DNA from: JBCCFK01 sp965262315
GTDB lineage: Bacteria; Actinomycetota; Acidimicrobiia; Acidimicrobiales; UBA8592
Assembly (NCBI GenBank): GCA_965262315.1
Contig: CBDHFJ010000021.1
Coordinates: 1-10,771 of the forward strand
DNA length: 10,771 nt
Reading direction: 5' to 3'
This document shows positions 6,370 to 10,771 of the stretch, in pieces. Within the stretch, counting starts at the first letter, position 1; each line of letters begins with the position of its first letter. The notes below the pieces were generated by a model. It ran no database searches and was not told where the DNA came from. It saw only the letters and a program-made list of their open reading frames with translations. The position numbers and the translations under genes are program-made.

Positions 6370-6388
6370 GGGGCGGCTACGCCGCCCC
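6370..6388 (-). terminator. Hairpin at the end of the HTTM gene, likely terminator
   Basis: GGGGCGGC, loop TAC and GCCGCCCC form a perfect 8-bp GC-only stem that contains the TAG stop codon of the HTTM gene. A five-T run lies on the minus strand about 35 bases further on, not directly after the stem. GC-rich hairpins without a U-tract are common at actinobacterial gene ends, and this one would insulate rex from the upstream operon. The remaining bases of the gap, 6314-6369, show nothing else. Confidence 0.55.
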
Positions 6389-7384
6389 GACGCCCTCTGG
6401 ACCTGCCACGGCGCCGCGTTCTGGGTGTTGGTCACCGCTGGTTCGCCCCCCGGCCGGGTCCGACGCGGGCCCTGGCGGCCGGAGGCGGCGGAGGAGGCGA
6501 CGCAGAGCGAACTCGACCTCGTCGGGGCGGACGAAGGCGAGGTAGCCGACCGCCATGGCGGGAAGGAAGAAGCCAAGGCGCATCGTGTAGTCGAAACCGA
6601 GGTGCATCCCGAGGCCCACCACGATGGCGAACCAGCGGGTTCGCCGAGTCCACAACAGGAAGGGCAGGCTGAGCTCCACGGCGACCGTGAACCAGGTCAT
6701 CAGGTTGCCGAGCACCAGGTTCTCCCGGAGGAGCGATGGCACCCAGAACCGCTCGAAGTCGACGAGCCCGAGGGCGTACAGCGACGCCGTCCCTTCTCGC
6801 CAGGTGTCACCGTCGAGCTTGGCGATGATGGTGGCCGGATAGATCACGGTGAGCTGGATCTGCACCAGACGAACGAACCAGGTCGGCCCGCTCCGCCACG
6901 TGCGGCCGCCGTGTGCGTCGGCTTCGCCGAACAGGGGCACCTCGAGGAAGCGTCGCGGTGTCACCAACGCGAAGAGGGCGAAGTACGCCGTCCAGATCCG
7001 CAGCAGGAGATCGCCGGCGTTCAGGGCGCTGGGCGCGCCCTGTTGCATCGTCAGCATCGCCAACCACAGGACCGGCGCCGCCACTCGGACCCAGCGACCC
7101 GAGACCAGCGCCATGGACGAGACAGCGAGCGCCAGCCAGGCAACGACCACGGCGCCGTCCGACGTGAACCACTGGAACAACCCGAGGCGATGCGGGGCAT
7201 AGGTCGGCTCCTGGAGGAGGCCGTCGTCGAAGTAGAAGGTGCGCAGGTCCGGCAAAATCGACAACGCCCACCCCAGGGCGACGAGACCCAGCAGCGTCCG
7301 CATGGCCGCCACCACGGCGAGCGACGACGGCGTGAACCAGAAGCGGAGCCAAGCCGCGCCGAACCTCGCAGCCAGGGCGCTCAC
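6377..7384 (-). CDS. HTTM-domain polytopic membrane protein (SdpB / vitamin K carboxylase-like fold)
   Basis: A 335-residue integral membrane protein with about seven or eight hydrophobic segments, for example near 22-44, 78-95, 102-114, 127-142, 172-188, 224-245 and 250-283. The signature region is QIQLTVIYPATIIAKLDGDTW at about 175-195 followed by REGTASLYA, which resembles the Y..(A/S)G..K...W..GTALYY pattern of HTTM proteins such as Bacillus SdpB and the membrane part of gamma-glutamyl carboxylases. GMHLGFDYTMRLGFF at 259-273 is the usual His-containing segment. The last 35 residues are Pro/Gly/Ala-rich and look disordered. The start is GTG at 7384; its GTGA shares bases with the TGA of the upstream gene, so the pair is translationally coupled. 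The substrate is unknown. A carboxylase activity should not be assumed, since the lumenal carboxylase domain is absent. Confidence 0.82.
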   Translation of the reverse strand: MSALAARFGAAWLRFWFTPSSLAVVAAMRTLLGLVALGWALSILPDLRTFYFDDGLLQEPTYAPHRLGLFQWFTSDGAVVVAWLALAVSSMALVSGRWVRVAAPVLWLAMLTMQQGAPSALNAGDLLLRIWTAYFALFALVTPRRFLEVPLFGEADAHGGRTWRSGPTWFVRLVQIQLTVIYPATIIAKLDGDTWREGTASLYALGLVDFERFWVPSLLRENLVLGNLMTWFTVAVELSLPFLLWTRRTRWFAIVVGLGMHLGFDYTMRLGFFLPAMAVGYLAFVRPDEVEFALRRLLRRLRPPGPASDPAGGRTSGDQHPERGAVAGPEGVGAA

Positions 7385-7974
7385 GACGCCTCCGGCACGG
7401 TGAAGTCGAAGAACTCGACGGTCTCCCAGATCCGCTCGTCGCCGCTGCCCGGCTCGGGTGTGTCGGAGAAGCTGCGCAGCAGCACCACCCGCTCGACCGG
7501 ACCCGCATCGACGTACTGCGCTGCCACCCACTCGGCGGTGCGCCGCCACAGGTGGTCGTTGCGATCAAGGCGGACCCGACGTTCCCACTTGCGCCATCGA
7601 TACTCCCGATAGGCACCGATGAGATCGTCGCCGTGCGGGAACCGGTGGCGGATGACCTCACCGTCCGCGAGGTACACATCGGCCTCCACCGCGATCGACA
7701 CCGACGTGGGGTTCGGCGCGAAGACCGACCAGCTCTGATCGATGGCCATCGCGTTGACGACGGGTCGCAGGCCCGGTCGCAGCTCGGACCGGACCTCCGA
7801 AGACGGGAGGTTCCACACCACGAGCGTGTAGACGAGAAAGGCGAGGACGCCGGTGAGGATCAGCCTGCCTGGCCGGGAGTCGTGGAACCAGCCGAAACCG
7901 GTCTCGGACGCCGAGGTGGGCCCGGGCTCGGCGCGGACGGGGTCGGCCTCGTCAGCGGCCTGGTGCTCGATCAC
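7381..7974 (-). CDS. Single-pass membrane protein partnered with HTTM protein (SdpA-like or DUF5819-like)
   Basis: This 197-residue protein has a polar, probably cytoplasmic N-terminus of about 36 residues, one membrane segment LILTGVLAFLVYTLVVW at 38-54, and then a soluble domain likely outside the membrane. The domain carries QSWSVFAPNP at 80-89, a motif that recurs in proteins encoded next to HTTM genes, followed by a charged, beta-strand-like region (EADVYLADGEVIRHRFPHG; YREYRWRKWERRVRLDRND). The start is GTG at 7974: its GTGA overlaps the ligase stop codon, and its own stop overlaps the HTTM start the same way. This chain of overlaps implies coordinated production of all three proteins. 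The arrangement recalls SdpA next to SdpB, but the family assignment rests on memory of the motif and is uncertain. Confidence 0.78.
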   Translation of the reverse strand: MIEHQAADEADPVRAEPGPTSASETGFGWFHDSRPGRLILTGVLAFLVYTLVVWNLPSSEVRSELRPGLRPVVNAMAIDQSWSVFAPNPTSVSIAVEADVYLADGEVIRHRFPHGDDLIGAYREYRWRKWERRVRLDRNDHLWRRTAEWVAAQYVDAGPVERVVLLRSFSDTPEPGSGDERIWETVEFFDFTVPEAS

Positions 7975-9455
7975 CGCAGGTCGCGTCGCCGGACCTTGCC
8001 GATCGCGCTCCCTCGGGGCAGCTCGGAGACGACCTCGACCACCGCCGGGCACTTGTACCGGGCGAGCAGCGACTCGCAGTGCGCGATGACCTGGGCCTCG
8101 TCCAACGTCGCACCGGCCGCGGCGACCACCACCGCCTTGACCGCTTCGCCCGTCGCCGCATGCGGGATCCCGATCACCGCCGCCTCGGCGATGCCGGGGT
8201 GCGACGCGAGGACGGTCTCGACCTCACCGGGGAACACGTTGAAGCCGGAGACGACGATGAGGTCCTTCGACCGGTCGACGATGTAGAGGAAGCCGTCGTC
8301 ATCGACGACGGCGACGTCGCCGGTGTGAAGCCAGCCGTCGTCGTCGAGCGCAGCCCGAGTGGCGTCGGGGTCGTCGAGGTAGCCGGGGAAGATGTTGGCG
8401 CCGCGGGCGAGGACCTCGCCCTCGTCACCGACCGGGACGTCGTGGCCGGCACTGTCGACCAGCCGCATCTGCACGCCGGGCACCGGCCGCCCGACCGATG
8501 TCACCGGGGCGCCGGTCCCATGGCCCAGCGTGAGGACCGGGGACGCCTCGGTCAGGCCGTAGCCCTGGGACAGCTGGACCCCCAGGTTGCGCTGCACGCG
8601 CTCTGCGACCTCGCGGGGCAGCGAGGCGGCACCGGACACTGCGATGCGGACGGTCCCGAAGGAATCGGCGTCGACGCCCGGATGGTCGGCGAGCGCCTGC
8701 CACATGGCCGGAGGGCCGGAGACGAAGGTGACCCGGTGGCGCTCGATCAGCTCGATCGCCTGTGCGGGCTCGAACCGTTCGACCAGCACCACCGACGCGC
8801 CCGCGCGGATGATCACGCCGAGCAGCAGGTTCAGCCCCAGGATGTGGAACAGGGGGAGCACCCCCAGTGCCACGTCGTCGGCCGACGCGAGATCTGGCGC
8901 ATGGCCGTCGATCTGATCGAGGTTGGCGAGGAGGTTCCCGTGGGTGAGCATCGCGGCTTTGGGTGCGCCCGCGGTGCCGCTGGTGAAGAGCAGCAACGCC
9001 ACGTCGTCTGCATCGCGGTCGACAGGTGCCGGGGCCGCATCAGAGACGAAGTCATGCAGCTCGACCGCGCCCTCGATCTCGGCGCCGGGGAGTGCCACGA
9101 CCGGGCAGTCGATCTCACACCGGGCGATCGTCGCCGCGGAGGCGGGTCCGGCGAAGACGAGATCCGGCGTGACGGTTCGGATCTCACCTGCCATCTCCGG
9201 GGCCGGCGACAGCGGGTTGACCGGGACGGCGATCGCTCCGGCACGCAACACGCCGAACAGCACCGCGACGAAGTGCGGTGTCGTCCCCGCGAACAGCATC
9301 ACGCGGTCCCCCGGCTTCACGCCGGCGTCGACCAGGCCTGCGTGGACACGCCGGACCGCAGCGACCAGTTCCCCGTAGGTGACCGCGTGGTCGCGATGGT
9401 GAAGGGCGACCCGGTCGCTGTCGGCATGCGCCTCGACGACGGCACTGATGTTCAT
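7971..9455 (-). CDS. Class I adenylate-forming enzyme, probable fatty acyl-CoA ligase
   Basis: A 494-residue ANL-superfamily enzyme that activates a carboxylic acid as acyl-AMP and passes it to CoA. Core motifs are all present: LLFTSGTAGAPKAAMLTH at 155-172 (P-loop), GYGLTEASP at 298-306, GWLHTGD at 374-380 with Asp380, VDRSKDLIVVSGFNVFPGEVE at about 393-413, and the C-terminal catalytic Lys487 in GSAIGKVRRRDL. The P-loop reads SGTAGAPKAA where most relatives have SGTTGxPKG, a conservative change. The length and FPGEVE motif favour a medium- or long-chain fatty acid or aryl acid ligase; substrate cannot be told. The start is ATG at 9455, where the fold begins (NISAVVEAHA); a longer frame upstream would overlap the CAP gene and is not credible. 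The mRNA may be leaderless. It opens an operon with the two membrane genes. Confidence 0.9.
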   Translation of the reverse strand: MNISAVVEAHADSDRVALHHRDHAVTYGELVAAVRRVHAGLVDAGVKPGDRVMLFAGTTPHFVAVLFGVLRAGAIAVPVNPLSPAPEMAGEIRTVTPDLVFAGPASAATIARCEIDCPVVALPGAEIEGAVELHDFVSDAAPAPVDRDADDVALLLFTSGTAGAPKAAMLTHGNLLANLDQIDGHAPDLASADDVALGVLPLFHILGLNLLLGVIIRAGASVVLVERFEPAQAIELIERHRVTFVSGPPAMWQALADHPGVDADSFGTVRIAVSGAASLPREVAERVQRNLGVQLSQGYGLTEASPVLTLGHGTGAPVTSVGRPVPGVQMRLVDSAGHDVPVGDEGEVLARGANIFPGYLDDPDATRAALDDDGWLHTGDVAVVDDDGFLYIVDRSKDLIVVSGFNVFPGEVETVLASHPGIAEAAVIGIPHAATGEAVKAVVVAAAGATLDEAQVIAHCESLLARYKCPAVVEVVSELPRGSAIGKVRRRDLR

Positions 9456-9463
9456 GCGGCCAG

Positions 9464-9469
9464 AGGCTA
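9464..9469 (-). promoter_or_regulatory. Candidate -10 of the ligase operon promoter
   Basis: TAGCCT on the minus strand lies eight bases before the ATG at 9455, close to the spacing seen at rex and cobA-hemD, and no Shine-Dalgarno is visible. No good -35 was found at 17-18 bp; that position falls on the dyad at 9490-9510. Confidence 0.4.
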
Positions 9470-9489
9470 GTCCTGCGAAGCGGCGACGA

Positions 9490-9510
9490 CGGCACGGGCC
9501 GATCGTGCCG
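9490..9510. promoter_or_regulatory. Inverted repeat in the divergent ligase/CAP intergenic region
   Basis: Perfect 7-bp arms CGGCACG and CGTGCCG are separated by seven bases. The dyad sits 35-55 bases upstream of the ligase start, over the expected -35, and about 95 bases upstream of the CAP start. This is a typical place and size for a repressor operator. The remainder of the spacer (9456-9605) shows no convincing plus-strand promoter. Confidence 0.35.
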
Positions 9511-9605
9511 CGATGAGCCTCCGCCGTTGAGTCATCCGACCCAGTACTGCGTCCGAAGGGCCGCCTGACCCATGCCCGGCTCGCCATGCGCGCCGATGGC
9601 CGCTC

Positions 9606-10322
9606 GTGGTCTCCCCCGTCCGTCGCCTCGCCTGTCTCGCCGTGCTCGGCGTGCTCGTCGCGGTGGCCGGCCTGCTCGGCACCGGCGTCGCGGCACCGGC
9701 CCAGGCACAGGACACCAACTGGACGCTCGCCCCCGCAGATGAAGCCGAGTTCATCGACCACATCAACGCCGCCCGCGCAGCCGAAGGTCTGGGACCGCTG
9801 ACCCTCGACCCTTCGATGCGCACCGCCGCCCGGTCATGGACGTACTGGATGGCGGAGAACCTCACCCTCGCACACGCCGACGACATCGTCACCGGCGCGC
9901 CGACCGACTGGCAGAAGGTCGGTGAGAACGTCGGACGAGGCGGCAGCCTGATCGCCGTCTGGGAAGCGTTCATGGCCAGTCCCAGTCACGCCGCGAACGT
10001 GCTGGACCCCTCGTATGACCTGGTGGGGATCGGTGTGGTCTGGACCGACGACGGGCGCCTCTACACGACACACCGATTCGCGGCGACACCCGGTGGCGGC
10101 GATCCTGCCCCCGAGGCGCCGGCACCCGCCCCGCCGGCACCGGCCAGCGAGCCCGAACCCGCCTCGGAGCCGGCACCCACACCACCCGCGGTCGAGCCGC
10201 CCGCGACCCTCCCCTTCGAGGATGAAGACAGGGCCGCTGCGCCGGCGGTGCCGTCCACCCCGGTCGCCGAGCCCGCCCGTCTGGCCGCGACGATGCGGGT
10301 GCTCCTCGCTGCTGGGACCTGA
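9606..10322 (+). CDS. Secreted CAP-domain (SCP/PR-1, YkwD-like) protein with Pro/Ala/Glu-rich tail
   Basis: A 238-residue exported protein. The signal peptide has VRRLACLAVLGVLVAVAGLL near residues 5-24 and a likely cleavage after AQA at 32-34. The CAP domain spans about 45-160: FIDHINAARAAEGLGPLTLD at 49-68, AHADDIV, GENVGRGG at 106-113, EAFMASPSHAANVLDP at 120-135, then GIGVVWTDDGRLYTTHRFA. The four residues that line the CAP cavity are all visible as His90, Glu107, Glu120 and His128. Residues 162-225 form a low-complexity Pro/Ala/Glu linker, and the protein ends in LAATMRVLLAAGT without an LPxTG motif. The start is GTG at 9606, as the ATGs at 9586 and 9596 are in other frames and encode no signal peptide. 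Bacterial CAP proteins act outside the cell, but the substrate is generally unknown. Confidence 0.9.
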   Translation: MVSPVRRLACLAVLGVLVAVAGLLGTGVAAPAQAQDTNWTLAPADEAEFIDHINAARAAEGLGPLTLDPSMRTAARSWTYWMAENLTLAHADDIVTGAPTDWQKVGENVGRGGSLIAVWEAFMASPSHAANVLDPSYDLVGIGVVWTDDGRLYTTHRFAATPGGGDPAPEAPAPAPPAPASEPEPASEPAPTPPAVEPPATLPFEDEDRAAAPAVPSTPVAEPARLAATMRVLLAAGT

Positions 10323-10332
10323 GGACGCTCAG
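10319..10332. other. Small dyad spanning the convergent stop codons
   Basis: CTGAG, a four-base loop and CTCAG form a 5-bp stem that includes the CAP stop codon on one strand and the microprotein stop on the other. It is short for a terminator and lacks a T-run on either side, so any bidirectional termination role is tentative. Confidence 0.2.
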
Positions 10333-10418
10333 CGCGCCAGGAAGAACAGCTGCAACACGCTGGCGACGAGGATCACGCCCAGCAGGATCGCGATGACGAG
10401 CGTGGTGGCCGGCCTCAT
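10329..10418 (-). CDS. 29-residue single-pass membrane microprotein
   Basis: The frame starts with MRPATTLVIAILLG, continues through a hydrophobic core (residues 5-28) and ends in FFLAR. Almost the whole protein is one membrane-spanning segment with an Arg at each end. Its ATG at 10418 shares the ATGA with the stop codon of the SAM hydrolase gene, the tight coupling typical of real gene pairs. No separate Shine-Dalgarno is clear, so reinitiation after the upstream gene would drive translation. The stop codon is six bases from the convergent CAP gene stop. The product is not recognised. It is too short for routine gene finders and could be chance, but a long hydrophobic segment exactly filling the space between two genes is hard to explain otherwise. 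Confidence 0.6.
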   Translation of the reverse strand: MRPATTLVIAILLGVILVASVLQLFFLAR

Positions 10419-10771
10419 CCGCGCCGCCCGAGCTCGACGGGTGTGGTGACACCTTCGGGCGCGCCTGCCGAGACGATCTGCACCTGGTCGGCTTCGCCCA
10501 CCCGGAGCTCGTCGGCGGCCGAGCCACGCGGCACCGCGAGCGACAGCAACCCGTAGGAGTCCACGAGCAGACCCACCGAGCCGGCGGAGATCTGCCCGTA
10601 GGTGGTGACCCGCTCGAGGGCTCGCGTCACGTCGCCCGTCCGCAGCTGGAGCTGACCGTCCATCCCGTCCAGGTCGTCGGGGTCGAGGTTGAGCTGCAGG
10701 TTGCCGAAGTGATCCACCCAGAGGATCTCGCCGACGACCGCGTCGCCCTCGCGACCCCCGACCGGCAACAC
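10415..10771 (-). CDS. SAM hydrolase (SAM hydroxide adenosyltransferase, DUF62), C-terminal part (runs off right edge)
   Basis: The last 118 codons of a gene that enters from the right edge. It encodes the C-terminal domain of the DUF62 family, relatives of fluorinase and chlorinase that in most bacteria hydrolyse S-adenosylmethionine to adenosine and methionine. Diagnostic segments are GEILWVDHFGNLQLNLD at 14-30, matching the family's VDxFGNxxTN motif, and VDSYGLLSLAVPRGSAADEL at about 70-89, matching NSxGxLEIAVNxGxA. The N-terminal domain with its SAM-binding aspartate lies outside. The first visible codon is a GTG but is internal, since the family protein is about 250-280 residues. The stop codon overlaps the start of the 29-residue membrane gene by four bases. 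Confidence 0.88.
   Translation of the reverse strand: MLPVGGREGDAVVGEILWVDHFGNLQLNLDPDDLDGMDGQLQLRTGDVTRALERVTTYGQISAGSVGLLVDSYGLLSLAVPRGSAADELRVGEADQVQIVSAGAPEGVTTPVELGRRG

Noticed and set aside
5639..7612. A 657-codon open frame on the plus strand
   Set aside because: It runs antisense through rex and the HTTM gene, has His/Arg/Glu-rich composition with no recognisable domain, and is the usual by-product of GC-rich codon usage on the opposite strand.
7975..8052. Longer start for the single-pass membrane protein
   Set aside because: The extra 26 codons lie inside the C-terminal catalytic region of the ligase and read as Arg/Gly-rich off-frame sequence. The GTG at 7974 in a GTGA overlap is the better start.
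9456..9761. N-terminal extension of the acyl-CoA ligase upstream of the ATG at 9455
   Set aside because: The extension is low-complexity, would cross the divergent promoter region and overlap the CAP gene signal peptide. The ligase fold starts at the ATG at 9455.
1..10771. CRISPR arrays, tRNA or rRNA genes, insertion sequences, riboswitches, attachment sites
   Set aside because: No regularly spaced repeats, cloverleaf-like sequences, transposase or integrase frames, or recognisable cobalamin or other riboswitch motifs were seen on reading both strands. This was by eye, without covariance or profile searches.

Overview
The window comes from a high-GC actinomycete-type chromosome. GC looks close to 70%, GTG starts are frequent, TANNNT -10 elements sit directly upstream of starts, and the gene order rex followed by hem genes is known from Streptomyces. 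The protein style and a precorrin-2 dehydrogenase/hemA/hemC/cobA-hemD block suggest Acidimicrobiia (Ilumatobacter-like). That placement is an inference from memory and not a database result. No stretch longer than about 150 bases lacks a gene, and no tRNA, rRNA, CRISPR array, insertion sequence or phage gene was seen.

Right to left, 6277 to 1, the minus strand carries a tetrapyrrole operon: rex, precorrin-2 dehydrogenase, hemA, hemC and a fused cobA-hemD. After these come a tetR-type gene broken by a one-base slip in a G run, and the first 113 codons of hemL. HemA and HemL form the two steps from glutamyl-tRNA to 5-aminolevulinate. HemC and HemD take porphobilinogen to uroporphyrinogen III. 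The SUMT half of CobA-HemD and the precorrin-2 dehydrogenase divert part of it to precorrin-2 and sirohydrochlorin. hemB is absent from the visible stretch. A Rex-type operator overlaps the -35 and spacer of an apparently leaderless rex promoter, so NADH/NAD+ status probably controls rex and the genes behind it.

The middle, 9455 to 6377 on the minus strand, is a three-gene operon joined by two 4-base GTGA overlaps: an acyl-CoA ligase, a single-pass membrane protein with a QSWSVFAPNP motif, and a polytopic HTTM-domain protein. The last two resemble the SdpA/SdpB pair of Bacillus in architecture. A strong hairpin containing the HTTM stop codon separates this operon from rex.

On the plus strand, 9606 to 10322 encodes a secreted CAP-domain (YkwD-like) protein that diverges from the ligase across a 150-base spacer with a dyad. 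At the right edge the 3' end of a SAM hydrolase (DUF62) gene is joined by an ATGA overlap to a 29-residue membrane microprotein, which converges on the CAP gene with only 6 bases between stop codons.
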